64,000 nucleotides of DNA from the NCBI RefSeq assembly GCF_000348925.1, contig NZ_AODQ01000003.1, forward strand, positions 1-64,000, written 5' to 3'. This document shows, piece by piece, positions 23,092 through 31,853 of the stretch. Position 1 is the stretch's first letter. The number at the start of each line of letters is the position of its first letter. The notes under the pieces were generated by a model that was not told the DNA's origin, did not search any database, and worked only from the letters and a program-made list of their open reading frames with translations. The translations under genes and the position numbers were made by a program. This DNA comes from Cesiribacter andamanensis AMV16 (GTDB lineage: Bacteria > Bacteroidota > Bacteroidia > Cytophagales > Cyclobacteriaceae).

Positions 23092-23493
23092 ATGCTTTAT
23101 ACACGCAAAAACACCCAAGATTATACCTCACTGGCCGAACAGGTGATCCTGTATGCTGAAAAAAGAGGATTTGAAGAGATCAAAGCCGACTTTGATGGAT
23201 ACGATAAGCCTGCATCGCTTAACATGCTTCAGCAGCAAATTAAACTTACCCCTGATTTTACGGCAAAGCGTGGCAACAACAAGCACTACTTTGAGCTGGT
23301 GGTGAAAAATGAAGAGCGGGAAGATCAGCTAAAACTGGTTAGCAAGTGGAAGGCCCTGGAAATGATCGCCGGTATGAAGGGCGGTCGCCTGCACCTGTTT
23401 GTCCCCCGCGGAAGTTATAAATTTGCCACCGACCTGGTGCGGGAGCATGGCATCGAGGCCAGGATCACCAAATTATCCGATATCCAGAACTAA
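23092..23493 (+). CDS. Conserved hypothetical protein, possible nuclease-like fold
   Basis: A protein of 133 residues if started at the ATG at 23092 (MLYTRKNTQDYTSLAEQV); an in-frame ATG at 23071 would add seven residues. It reads as a compact alpha/beta domain. A PDFTAKRGNNKHYFELVVK stretch has the PD...E-x-V-x-K spacing of restriction-endonuclease-like folds, but the usual E-x-K is altered, so catalysis is doubtful. The end (KGGRLHLFVPRGSYKFATDL) suggests a strand followed by a helix. No close family name is recalled. It stands alone before the MITE-like element. Confidence 0.65.
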   Translation: MLYTRKNTQDYTSLAEQVILYAEKRGFEEIKADFDGYDKPASLNMLQQQIKLTPDFTAKRGNNKHYFELVVKNEEREDQLKLVSKWKALEMIAGMKGGRLHLFVPRGSYKFATDLVREHGIEARITKLSDIQN

Positions 23494-23517
23494 CAATTCC
23501 AGTCTCAGCCAGATGAA

Positions 23518-23772
23518 AAACATGAGTCATCCCGAATTTTTAGCGGGACACTTAATAAAAAGGCCTCATAATGAATCTTGAGGCCTTTTTTATTAAGGTA
23601 GGCTGTCATCTCGACCACCGGGAGAGATCTTGGAAAGTTTTAAGTAATGAGTTGTCCTATGCCGGATCTCTCCCGCTGGTCGAGATGACGTCCCTTCTTT
23701 ATGTTTTTGGGCTAGAATACAGTAATCTAAGGCTGTTTTAGCCATTTAGAAAATTCGGGATGACTCATGTTT
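23518..23772. mobile_element. MITE-like nested inverted-repeat element, non-coding
   Basis: A 255-base non-coding block bounded by a perfect 23-base inverted repeat (23518-23540 and 23750-23772, outer end aaacatgagtcatcccgaat). Nested inside is a second long hairpin, 23605-23629 with 23665-23689, 24 of 25 bases paired around a 35-base loop (gtcatctcgacc...ggagagatc). Between the left arm and this hairpin is a terminator-type stem. No transposase is present and no clear target duplication is seen at the ends. The layout fits a miniature inverted-repeat element or a composite of two REP-like palindromes. Confidence 0.6.
23557..23590 (+). terminator. Terminator inside the MITE-like element
   Basis: aaaaaggcctca (23557-23568) pairs with tgaggccttttt (23579-23590) around a 10-base loop. 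T-runs on the + strand and A-runs on the left make it potentially bidirectional. It ends transcription of the gene at 23092. Confidence 0.75.
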
Positions 23773-23777
23773 CTTAT

Positions 23778-24404
23778 TTATCTGCTACCATTGTTTCTGA
23801 AAAGCTGTGATGCAGTCTGTCCCTGAAGCCGCAGGCTATACACCGATTTGTAGTGGCTGGGGTCGGCCAGGTATTGCTCCAGCTCTTCCCGGATCTGTGC
23901 GTCCATCAGCGGCAGAAGGGGTTGGGCTACCTGTTCAAACTTTTTCATCGATTGCTGAATGCGGGCATCCCATTGAGGATAGAGGCGGTCAAAATCATCG
24001 GGACGGATCACTTTGCGGCACTGGCTGTTTCCGCAAAACACCTCCATTTCCCGTTCCAGGTTAAAAATGCCGTATTCATCGGTGATCTGTTCGCCGGCCT
24101 CAATGTCCCGTATGGCAAACTCAAAGCCCCAGCCCGTGGAGATGGTATTGCACTGGCAGCAGTGGTTCACATACTTGGCAATATCCCAGCTCACAATGCG
24201 GTAGCCCCGCTCATCGATATAGGAATATTTATCAATGGCCTGCTGCATCACAGGCGGATGTTTCTGAAAATCTGCTGGCGCCACCTCTATTTCCAGGCTA
24301 TCCCGGATGTAGGTAATAGTGCCCTCGGGAATCCTTTTTTTCGCAAACACACCATAGCCTATGGCGTCGTTGATATAGCGAAGCTCGATATCGGGATGTA
24401 TCAT
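23778..24404 (-). CDS. SET-domain protein (putative lysine methyltransferase)
   Basis: This 208-residue protein carries SET-domain motifs: GYGVFAKKRIPEGTITY (SET-I, SAM contact), KYVNHCCQCNT (the NHxC knot motif) and DIEAGEQITDEYG (a variant of the catalytic GEELTYDY). CGNSQCRKVI after the core resembles the post-SET CxCxxC metal site in reduced form. A helical C-terminal region follows. I prefer the start at 24404 (MIHPDIELRYIND); the frame is open 24 codons further upstream. SET enzymes transfer methyl groups from SAM to protein lysines. The bacterial substrate is unknown. Confidence 0.8.
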   Translation of the reverse strand: MIHPDIELRYINDAIGYGVFAKKRIPEGTITYIRDSLEIEVAPADFQKHPPVMQQAIDKYSYIDERGYRIVSWDIAKYVNHCCQCNTISTGWGFEFAIRDIEAGEQITDEYGIFNLEREMEVFCGNSQCRKVIRPDDFDRLYPQWDARIQQSMKKFEQVAQPLLPLMDAQIREELEQYLADPSHYKSVYSLRLQGQTASQLFRNNGSR

Positions 24405-24589
24405 AGAGAGTGTAAACTGGCCGAACGGAAAATGTGTTCTGCCAACCATCAAATTACTGAAAGTGTGCAATATCACAAGCGCTGCCGTGGGCTTCAGTAG
24501 AAAAATATCTCTGACTATTTCTGGTACAGTATGGGAGTATGTGTTGTGAAATGAAAATGGGCAAAGCTACAATTGTCTCCTTTGCTCTC

Positions 24590-25780
24590 TCAATCAACTA
24601 GCAAGGGTACTTGCTGCAGCAGCGTATAGCCTCCCATCCAGGCCATGAGCACCACTACCACTCCCCCAAAAATGCTCAGCCAGAGGGGGTGCCGGTACTG
24701 GCCTACAATGCGCTGCTTGTAGGCCGCCAGCAGCATGGTGGCCAGTGTAATGGGCAAAATAAGGCCATTGAGTGCTCCGGCCAGGATCAGCAGCTGTACC
24801 GGCCTTCCTATCCCTACAAAAACCAGTGTTGAAATGGCAATGAAACCAATGATGAACCAGTTTTCCTGCCTGGCTACAAGTGGATGAAAGGACTTTAGAA
24901 AGGAAACCGAGGTATAGGCCGAACCAATCACCGAGGTAATGGCGGCAGAAAGCATCACCAGCCCAAAAAACCGGTAGCCCAGCGCACCGGCGGTTAGCTG
25001 AAAAACTGAGGCTGGGGGATTGCTCTCCTCCAGCACCAACCCCTTGCTCACCACCCCCAGGGCGGCCAGAAAAAGAAAGATCCGGACCAGGGAAGCGACC
25101 CCTATGCCTGATACGGCACTGCGGTTTACCTGCGGCAGCAAGGCCTGCCCGCTGATGCCTGCATCCAGCAGCCGATGTCCGCCGGCAAAGGTGATGTATC
25201 CGCCTACCGTACCCCCCACCAGGGTAATAATGGCTATGAAATCAACCTCAAGCGGAAGTACTGAGCGCAGCGCAGCTTCACCCAGGGGAGGCGCCGAGAG
25301 GATAGCTACATAGATGATCAGCAGGATCATCAGAAAGCCCATGACCTGCGCAAAGCGGTCCATAACCTGTTTGGCTTCCCGCATAAGAAAAACCCCTATG
25401 GCAACGCCCGCAGCCAGTACAGCGCCCAGTTTAGGATCCAGCCCCAGCAGGGCTTGTAACCCCAGCCCGGCACCGGCCACATTGCCAATGTTAAAGGCAA
25501 AGCCGCCCAGCACAATCAGCAGGGCAACAAAGTAGCCCAGCCCCGGCAACAGAAGGTTGGCAATGTCCTGCGCCCGCTTGCGCGATACCGCTATGATGCG
25601 CCACACATTCAGCTGCACCCCTATGTCCAGCACAATCGACATCAGGATCACAAAGCCAAAGCTGGCCCCCAGCGATTGCGTAAACACAGTGGTCTGGGTA
25701 AGAAATCCCGGCCCCACCGCAGAGGTGGCCATCAGAAAGGCGGCGCCCAGAAGTACACTCCAGGAAGTGCGAGCGTTCAT
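24590..25780 (-). CDS. NRAMP-related transporter without canonical metal ligands (YcsG-like)
   Basis: This 396-residue membrane protein of the NRAMP superfamily has about 11 helices. In helix 1 the canonical metal motif DPGN is replaced: the segment reads [12 protein letters not shown] (residues 20-31), with Gly for Asp and Phe for Asn. In helix 6 the usual MPH region reads [14 protein letters not shown]. The main manganese ligands are thus missing. The start overlaps the pxpA stop codon, so it is translationally coupled to 5-oxoprolinase, as with ycsG near ycsF in Bacillus. The cargo may be 5-oxoproline or another small molecule rather than a metal; this is inference. Confidence 0.85.
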   Translation of the reverse strand: MNARTSWSVLLGAAFLMATSAVGPGFLTQTTVFTQSLGASFGFVILMSIVLDIGVQLNVWRIIAVSRKRAQDIANLLLPGLGYFVALLIVLGGFAFNIGNVAGAGLGLQALLGLDPKLGAVLAAGVAIGVFLMREAKQVMDRFAQVMGFLMILLIIYVAILSAPPLGEAALRSVLPLEVDFIAIITLVGGTVGGYITFAGGHRLLDAGISGQALLPQVNRSAVSGIGVASLVRIFLFLAALGVVSKGLVLEESNPPASVFQLTAGALGYRFFGLVMLSAAITSVIGSAYTSVSFLKSFHPLVARQENWFIIGFIAISTLVFVGIGRPVQLLILAGALNGLILPITLATMLLAAYKQRIVGQYRHPLWLSIFGGVVVVLMAWMGGYTLLQQVPLLVD

Positions 25781-26553
25781 GCTTGCACAGAAGTAAAGGG
25801 TTGCAAACGTACCCCTTCCTGCTGCAGGCGGGCATGGAGTTGCCGGGCAAAGTCCAGCGCATGGGGTCCATCGCCATGCAGGCAGACCGTATCGGCCTGC
25901 AAGGCTACATCCGACCCCTGCACCGACTGCACCCGGCCTTCCCGCAGCATGCGTAGCACCTGGCCAACGGCAACGTCTGCATCCTCAATGAGAGCGCCTG
26001 TCTGGTTGCGGGGGGTAAGGGCGCCGTTCTGCTGGTACGTGCGGTCGGCAAACACCTCCTGTGCCGTGGCAAGTCCGCGCTGCTGGCCGGCCTTTACCAG
26101 CGCGCTGCCGGCAAGGCCAAACAGGATCAGTTGCGGATCGAAGTGGTAGACAGCTTCGGCTATGGCCCTGGCCAGGGAGGGGGCGGCAGCGGCCATGTTG
26201 TAGAGCGCGCCATGGGGCTTTACATGCCGCAGGGAGCTGCCTGCTGCCCGGGCAAAGGCGGACAGGGCGCCCGTCTGGTACAGCACCAGCTCATAGGCCT
26301 CCCGGGCCGAGATCTGCAGCGGGCGGCGGCCAAAGCCCTGCAGATCGGGCAGGCCCGGATGGGCGCCTAGGGCTACCCCGTGCTGCAGCGCCAGGGCTAC
26401 CGTTTGGCGCATAACGGCCGGGTCGCCGCCATGAAAGCCGCAGGCAATGTTAGCGGAAGTGATATAGGGCATCAGGGCCTGGTCCTGGCCTATGCGATAA
26501 GCGCCAAAACTTTCGCCCATGTCGCAGTTCAGGTCTATGGAAAGGGTACTCAT
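25777..26553 (-). CDS. pxpA: 5-oxoprolinase subunit PxpA (LamB/YcsF family)
   Basis: Subunit A of the prokaryotic ATP-dependent 5-oxoprolinase, which opens pyroglutamate to glutamate with PxpB and PxpC. The 258-residue protein begins [20 protein letters not shown], the classic family start. It contains [35 protein letters not shown] and [10 protein letters not shown], which surround the active site, and ends with [15 protein letters not shown]. It overlaps pxpC and the transporter gene by four bases each, so these genes form one operon. Confidence 0.95.
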   Translation of the reverse strand: MSTLSIDLNCDMGESFGAYRIGQDQALMPYITSANIACGFHGGDPAVMRQTVALALQHGVALGAHPGLPDLQGFGRRPLQISAREAYELVLYQTGALSAFARAAGSSLRHVKPHGALYNMAAAAPSLARAIAEAVYHFDPQLILFGLAGSALVKAGQQRGLATAQEVFADRTYQQNGALTPRNQTGALIEDADVAVGQVLRMLREGRVQSVQGSDVALQADTVCLHGDGPHALDFARQLHARLQQEGVRLQPFTSVQA

Positions 26554-27578
26554 GCGGGATAGTTCATTTTAAGATCAAGGGCCCGTTGGAGCTGCTGCAG
26601 CTGCGCCTCCTGCTGCATAAGCGCCTGCTGTGCCTCTGCCATGCCCACTTCCCTAAAGTGCAGGGGGGTGCCTGGGCGGGCCTGGGCCAAGATCGGTAAA
26701 TCGGCGCTAATAACCTGAGCAATGCGCGGATAGCCGCCGGTGGTCTGCCGGTCGGCGCCCAGCACAATGGCCTGGCCGCCGGGCGGAACCTGCACCGTAC
26801 CAAAGGTTACGGCACTGGAGAGCAGCTCTGCCTGCTTCTGCAGGTGAAGCGCCGGTCCCTGCAGGCGGCAGCCCATGCGGTCGGACTGAGGACTCAGCAC
26901 AAAGGGGGTCTGCCAGAATTGTTGCTGGCTTTCGGCGGTGAACACTTCCCATTCCGGGCCAGGCAGGCAGCGGAGAGAAAGGGGCTCGGCCATGGCAGGA
27001 GCCAGGGGGAGGTCCCTATTCCAGCCAGAAATACCCCAGCCCGCCGGTGCCCAGGGGGCTGGACCTGCCTTGGCCCTCAGCAGCTCCATAAGCCGGAGCG
27101 TCTGTGCCTCTGCAGGGCCTGTCTGCAGAAGGTCATCCGCCTGCAGGGCCCTTCCCCTGAATCCTCCCAGGCCGGCTCGCAGATAGGTAGAAGCACTGCC
27201 CAGCAGTGGCGGAACGCTTACCCCCCCGGCCAGCGACAGGTAGCTTCTGCAGCCCCTGCTAAGGGCGCCCAGCCGAAGTATGCTTCCCTCTTTTGCCCAA
27301 AAAGGCTGGTGAAGGGGCAGGGGAGTTCCCCCCAGGCTGGCCCGCAGGGGAGCACCTGTGAGGGCCATCAGCTGGTCTTTTTCCAGGAGGAGGGTGGGAC
27401 CCGTCAGCGTAAGCTCCAGGGCGGCGGCTCCCGGCAAATTGCCCACCAGCAGATTGCCCAGCCGAAGCGCTACTGCATCCATAGCGCCGCTCACCACCAT
27501 CCCCAGGGCTTGGAAGCCCCGGCGGCCGCAGTCCTGCACGGTTGTTTGCAGGCCACTCTGCAGTACCCTAAGCGCCAT
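26550..27578 (-). CDS. pxpC: 5-oxoprolinase subunit PxpC (KipA family)
   Basis: This 342-residue carboxyltransferase-like subunit of the 5-oxoprolinase complex belongs to the biotin-dependent carboxyltransferase (KipA/AHS2) family. It begins [20 protein letters not shown], typical for KipA. It later shows [35 protein letters not shown] and [21 protein letters not shown] choose the ATG at 27578 (MALRVLQSG), which overlaps the end of pxpB by 11 bases. The frame extends upstream to 27680, but that part lies inside pxpB and is not family-like. Confidence 0.93.
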   Translation of the reverse strand: MALRVLQSGLQTTVQDCGRRGFQALGMVVSGAMDAVALRLGNLLVGNLPGAAALELTLTGPTLLLEKDQLMALTGAPLRASLGGTPLPLHQPFWAKEGSILRLGALSRGCRSYLSLAGGVSVPPLLGSASTYLRAGLGGFRGRALQADDLLQTGPAEAQTLRLMELLRAKAGPAPWAPAGWGISGWNRDLPLAPAMAEPLSLRCLPGPEWEVFTAESQQQFWQTPFVLSPQSDRMGCRLQGPALHLQKQAELLSSAVTFGTVQVPPGGQAIVLGADRQTTGGYPRIAQVISADLPILAQARPGTPLHFREVGMAEAQQALMQQEAQLQQLQRALDLKMNYPA

Positions 27579-28299
27579 GGGGCCTCCTTTCCAGTTTGCG
27601 GAATTCAGGCTCGCTGATGGCCACAAAGCGCAGGCGGTCACCCATCTGCAGCTGGCTTGGAGAATCCTGCCGGGGATCAAAGAGCTGCAGCGGACAACGG
27701 CCGATCAGCTGCCAGCCGCCGGGGGTTTCCAGAGGATAAATGCCGGTTTGCAGGCCCGCTATGCCCACCGAGCCGCTGGGAATAGCTTGCCGGGGTTCTG
27801 CTTTCCGGGGTGTTGCCAGCTGCTCCGGTAGCCCGCCCAGGTAGGCAAAGCCAGGGGCAAAGCCCAGCATGTATACCAGGTACTCCCCCTGCTGGTGCAG
27901 TTTAATTACTTCCTCAGGGCTAAGGTGGCAGTGGCGTGCTACCTCATCCAGGTCAGGCCCAAAGGCCCCGCCATAGCAAACGGGAATTTCTACCAGCCGG
28001 GCGGGAGGGGGTGCAGCCTGCTGCAGTTCCGCTACGATCTCCTCTACCTGACTCAGAAACTGCTCATAGGGGGTGATCTCTGTACGGCTGGCTACTGCTG
28101 CCGGCTTGTAATAGAGGGTAAGGGTGGTATAGGCCGGTACTATCTCCAGCAGGCCGGCCAGGGGGTGCTGCTCCAGATGGGTGGCCAGGCTGCGCACCCG
28201 GGCATGCACCTGCGGGGAGATGGCATCGCCAAACTGTACCACCAGGGCGGCATCGCCCAGGGGGTAAAAGCAGGGATAGGAGGGGGTCGGTTCAGGCAT
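27568..28299 (-). CDS. pxpB: 5-oxoprolinase subunit PxpB (KipI family)
   Basis: This 243-residue subunit of the KipI/AHS1 family includes the typical stretch YPLGDAALVVQFGDAISPQV near the N-terminus. It continues with EIVPAYTTLTLYY, IPVCYGGAFGPDLDEVA and FAPGFAYLGGLPEQLATPRK, and ends with QTGIYPLETPGGWQLIGRCP. In Bacillus the homologue also inhibits the sporulation kinase KinA; no such role is expected here. It is the first of the three pxp genes and starts 12 bases after gntP ends. Confidence 0.94.
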   Translation of the reverse strand: MPEPTPSYPCFYPLGDAALVVQFGDAISPQVHARVRSLATHLEQHPLAGLLEIVPAYTTLTLYYKPAAVASRTEITPYEQFLSQVEEIVAELQQAAPPPARLVEIPVCYGGAFGPDLDEVARHCHLSPEEVIKLHQQGEYLVYMLGFAPGFAYLGGLPEQLATPRKAEPRQAIPSGSVGIAGLQTGIYPLETPGGWQLIGRCPLQLFDPRQDSPSQLQMGDRLRFVAISEPEFRKLERRPHGA

Positions 28300-28311
28300 T
28301 TAACGTAGCGG

Positions 28312-29661
28312 CTAAGTAAACAAAAGGCTCAGCAACAGTACACCCCCCAGGCCACAAAGGGCAATCAGGCTGGTCATCACCGTCCAGGACCGCAGGGTCT
28401 GCTGTTCGCTCAGGCCAAAATACTTGCTTACCAGCCAGAAGCCACTGTCGTTTACATGCGAGAGTATGGTGGCGCCCGAAGCGATGGAGATCACCAGCAG
28501 CGCTTTGTGGAACTCACTGTAGGCTGTGCCTTCCAGAAAGGCGGCCGTCATGCCCGCAGCGGTGATCATGGCTACGGTAGAAGAACCCTGCATGATGCGG
28601 ATGGCCGCAGCCGTTACAAAGGAAAACAGGAGTGCGCTTAGCCCCCAGTCAGTCATTACTTCAGCCAGCATTTTGCCGGCGCCGGTAGCGGTCAGGATCT
28701 CTTTAAACACCCCACCCGCCCCGGTAATGAGAATGATAAGTCCCGCAGGTGCCAGCGAACGGGCGCTGATGTCCAGTAGCGCTTTGCGGCTATACCCCTT
28801 TCGAACCCCCAGCAGGTACCAGGCCAGCAGGTTCGCCAGAATGAGGGCCATGAAGGGATGCCCCAGCAGGGCCATGCTGTTCCTAAGGCCCGAGCCAAAA
28901 GGCCAGCTGGTGCTGAGCGGGCTGTTTAGCAGGGTGTTGAGCAGGATTAGCAGCAGCGGCAGGCCTACCAGGCCGCCAATAAGGCCGGCAGAAGGCAGCC
29001 GCAGGGGAGGCTGACCGGATTCTGGAAGGCCTGGGGCAATGGCTACGATACGGCGGGCAATGTAGCGGCCAAAAAGGGGACCGCTCACCACGGCAGCCGG
29101 CAGCCCCACCAGGGCCCCCACCATGATCACCCAGCCCAGGTCGGCCCCCAGGATATCGGCCACCGCTACCGGCCCGGGCGTAGGAGGGATAAAGGCGTGC
29201 GTAATGGCCAGGCCCGCCAGCAGGGGAATGCCATAGAGCAGCAGCGATTTGCCCGTTTTCTTCTGCAGGGCATAGGCAATGGGCACCAGGATCACAAAGC
29301 CCACATCAAAGAAAACCGGAATGGCCACCAGAAAGCCGGTTGCCATCAGTGCCCAGGAGGCCCGCTTTTCGCCCAGGCTGCCCAGAATGGCGGCCGCCAG
29401 TGCCTGCACCCCGCCCGAATGCTCCAGCATGGCCCCAAACATGGCGCCCAGCCCAACCACAATGGCAATAAAACCCAAAGTATTGCCCATGCCCGTCTGC
29501 ACACTGCGGATGATCTCCAGGCCAGGCATGCCCGCCATCAGACCAACCGCAATGCTGGCAATCAGCAGGGCCAGAAAGGCCTGGATCTTTACATACAGGA
29601 TCAGGAACAGCAGCAGGCCAATGCCTGCCAGGACGGCCAGAAGCAGGGAATAATCAAGCAT
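28312..29661 (-). CDS. gntP: GntP-family permease (gluconate type)
   Basis: This 449-residue permease of the GntP family has about 12 hydrophobic helices. GLGAMFGAMLEHSGG, FLVAIPVFFDVGFVILVPIA and THAFIPPTPGPVAVADILGA are the usual family signatures, and AAIRIMQGSSTVAMITAAG lies near the end. It sits 53 bases after the gluconokinase/6-phosphogluconate dehydrogenase gene and 12 bases before pxpB. Gluconate uptake is the likely role because of the first neighbour, but transport of another hydroxy acid cannot be excluded. Confidence 0.9.
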   Translation of the reverse strand: MLDYSLLLAVLAGIGLLLFLILYVKIQAFLALLIASIAVGLMAGMPGLEIIRSVQTGMGNTLGFIAIVVGLGAMFGAMLEHSGGVQALAAAILGSLGEKRASWALMATGFLVAIPVFFDVGFVILVPIAYALQKKTGKSLLLYGIPLLAGLAITHAFIPPTPGPVAVADILGADLGWVIMVGALVGLPAAVVSGPLFGRYIARRIVAIAPGLPESGQPPLRLPSAGLIGGLVGLPLLLILLNTLLNSPLSTSWPFGSGLRNSMALLGHPFMALILANLLAWYLLGVRKGYSRKALLDISARSLAPAGLIILITGAGGVFKEILTATGAGKMLAEVMTDWGLSALLFSFVTAAAIRIMQGSSTVAMITAAGMTAAFLEGTAYSEFHKALLVISIASGATILSHVNDSGFWLVSKYFGLSEQQTLRSWTVMTSLIALCGLGGVLLLSLLFT

Positions 29662-29714
29662 GCAGAGGGGCGCGCAAAGAGGTTAGTAGTGGGTAAGTGT
29701 ATGCAAAAGTATAC

Positions 29715-31622
29715 CTACGGCTGGCCCCATTCTGTATGAAAGTACTCATCTGCTGCTCTATCTACCCGCCGGTAGGTATGTGCGCCAAAGTAGTCCCGCT
29801 GGGCCTGGATCAGGTTGGCGGGCGACTGGGCGGTCTGGTAGCCAAGATAGTAATTTAGGGCAGAAGTAAACACAGGCAGCGCAATTCCCGCCCCTACACT
29901 TTCGGCAACAATTCGGGCAAAGCCCGGAGCAAAGCCCTTCATGCGCCGGATGATGGAGGGGGCCAGCAGCAGCTCCTCTTCAGTTTTATAAAGCTCTACC
30001 AGTTCCTCCATCAGCTCGGAGCGGATAATGCACCCGTTGGTCCAGATACGGGCAATCTCGCTAAAGTTCAGCTGCCAGCCCTCCCGCTCCGATACGGCCC
30101 GCATCAGCGCAAAGCCAATGTGGTGGTTGAGGATGCGGCAGGCCTGGTAGGCCCCCCGGAGCTGCCCCAGAAATTCCTGTGCATTGCCGCTATGGCGGGC
30201 AGGTGTGTGCTGGTACAGGGTGGCGGCCTTTACCCGCTGGGCCTTGCGGGAAGAGATTGCCCGCGCCATCACTGCTTCGGTAAGGGGGCCATAGGGCACC
30301 CCATGCTCCAGGGCAGCGCTAACCGACCAGCCTCCGGTGCCTTTTTGCTCGGCCTGGTCCAGGATCTTGTCCAGCAGCAGTCCACCGCCTTCCTGCTTGC
30401 GCATAATATCCACCGTAATGCCCAGCAGGTAGCTGTTGAGTTCTTCCTGCTGCCAGGCAGCAAAGGTATCGGCAATGGCGGGGGGTGCCAGCCGCAAATA
30501 TTCCCGCATCAGCTGGTAACACTCGGCCAGGGCCTGCATCTCGGCATACTCAATGCTGTTGTGCACCATCTTGATAAAGTGGCCGGCGCCCTCCGGCCCA
30601 ATGTAGGCGGTGCAGGGCAGGCCGCGCCGGTCTTTGGCCGCCATCAGTTCCAGGTAGTGCTGCACCAGCTGATAGCCCTTCTGGGCGCCTCCGGGCATCA
30701 TGCTGGGCCCCTTACGGGCACCCTCTTCACCCCCCGAGATGCCGGTGCCGACAAACTCAATGCCCTTTTCGGCCAGAAGGCGGGTGCGGCGGGCGGTATC
30801 CTTATAAAAGGAATTGCCGCCGTCTATGAGCACATCTTCTGCATCCAGCAGGGGCAGCAGGGCTTCTATCTGCAGGTCTACCACCGGTCCGGCTACAATC
30901 ATGAGCAGGATCTTGCGGGGCCGCTCCAGCGAGGCTACAAAGGCCGCCAGATCATCAAAGCCCTGCATGCCGGGAATGTGGGGATGCTCCTCCAGGATCC
31001 TGCGGGCCACCTGCTCTTCGGTGCCGGTCACATGCCGGTTGTACAGGGCCAGGCGCACCCCTTTTTCGGCCAGGTTCAGGGCCAGGCTTTTGCCCATGAC
31101 CCCCAGGCCAATAATGCCAAATTCAGATAAGGTATTCATAGCGTTCAGATTTGTTACCACTTGCTCTACCAGCTCCTGGGGTGATAGAGCAATGTTCAGA
31201 TGGATGCCATAGTCGGGCTTTTCAAGGGTAGCCAGCTGGGAGTCCAGCAGCTCGGGCGACATAAAGTGGCCGGTGCGGTTCTTGAGGCGTTGCTGAATGA
31301 GCGCCCTGGACCCCTCCAGAAACACCCAGCGCAACTGGGTGCGGGGTATGGATTGAAGCGTAATCCTGTACTGCTCTTTCAGGGCCGAACAGGCCAGCAC
31401 GGCACCTCCGCCGGCCTCCCATTGTTTGATGTGGGCGGCCAGTTGTTCCAGCCAGTCCTTGCGGTCCAGGTCGGTCAGGGGCTGGCCCTGCTGCATTTTG
31501 CGAATGTTGGCCGGAGGATGAAAATCGTCGGCATCATGGAAGGGAAGCCCCAGCCGTTGGGCCAGCAGTTGGCCGATGGTGGTTTTTCCGCTTCCCGATA
31601 CCCCCATTATGATACAGATCAT
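29715..31622 (-). CDS. Bifunctional gluconokinase / 6-phosphogluconate dehydrogenase
   Basis: A single frame of 635 residues. Residues 1 to about 160 are a gluconokinase (GntK) with Walker A GVSGSGKTTIGQLLAQRLG and the substrate segment DADDFHPPANIRKMQQG. From about residue 162 a complete 6-phosphogluconate dehydrogenase follows, with IGLGVMGKSLALNLAEKG, GTGISGGEEGARKGPSMMPG, the catalytic HFIKMVHNSIEYAEMQ and the ending RDYFGAHTYRR. Together they take gluconate to ribulose 5-phosphate. The junction (VVTNLNAMNTLSEF) has no homopolymer, so fusion by sequence error is unlikely. The start is placed at 31622 (MICIIMGVSGSGKT); the longer open frame upstream covers a gene on the other strand. Confidence 0.92.
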   Translation of the reverse strand: MICIIMGVSGSGKTTIGQLLAQRLGLPFHDADDFHPPANIRKMQQGQPLTDLDRKDWLEQLAAHIKQWEAGGGAVLACSALKEQYRITLQSIPRTQLRWVFLEGSRALIQQRLKNRTGHFMSPELLDSQLATLEKPDYGIHLNIALSPQELVEQVVTNLNAMNTLSEFGIIGLGVMGKSLALNLAEKGVRLALYNRHVTGTEEQVARRILEEHPHIPGMQGFDDLAAFVASLERPRKILLMIVAGPVVDLQIEALLPLLDAEDVLIDGGNSFYKDTARRTRLLAEKGIEFVGTGISGGEEGARKGPSMMPGGAQKGYQLVQHYLELMAAKDRRGLPCTAYIGPEGAGHFIKMVHNSIEYAEMQALAECYQLMREYLRLAPPAIADTFAAWQQEELNSYLLGITVDIMRKQEGGGLLLDKILDQAEQKGTGGWSVSAALEHGVPYGPLTEAVMARAISSRKAQRVKAATLYQHTPARHSGNAQEFLGQLRGAYQACRILNHHIGFALMRAVSEREGWQLNFSEIARIWTNGCIIRSELMEELVELYKTEEELLLAPSIIRRMKGFAPGFARIVAESVGAGIALPVFTSALNYYLGYQTAQSPANLIQAQRDYFGAHTYRRVDRAADEYFHTEWGQP

Positions 31623-31853
31623 GCGAAAAAGTAGTAATGTAGGATCGGCTTCCTCAATATAGCGAAAAGCCTGAAAAGCGGCAGATGGTTTTGGGGCTTC
31701 AGCAGTCTTTGCCCAAAAAATGGCTGTAACATCCCGCAGCCCGGCATGTTTACTAGCGGTAGCCTTCCCCCTGTTGCTGCAGAAGCAGTGCAGCCGGGTG
31801 GAAAAATTCTGGCTACGACAGGGCCACAGTATAAACGAAAAAAAGCAAAACGT

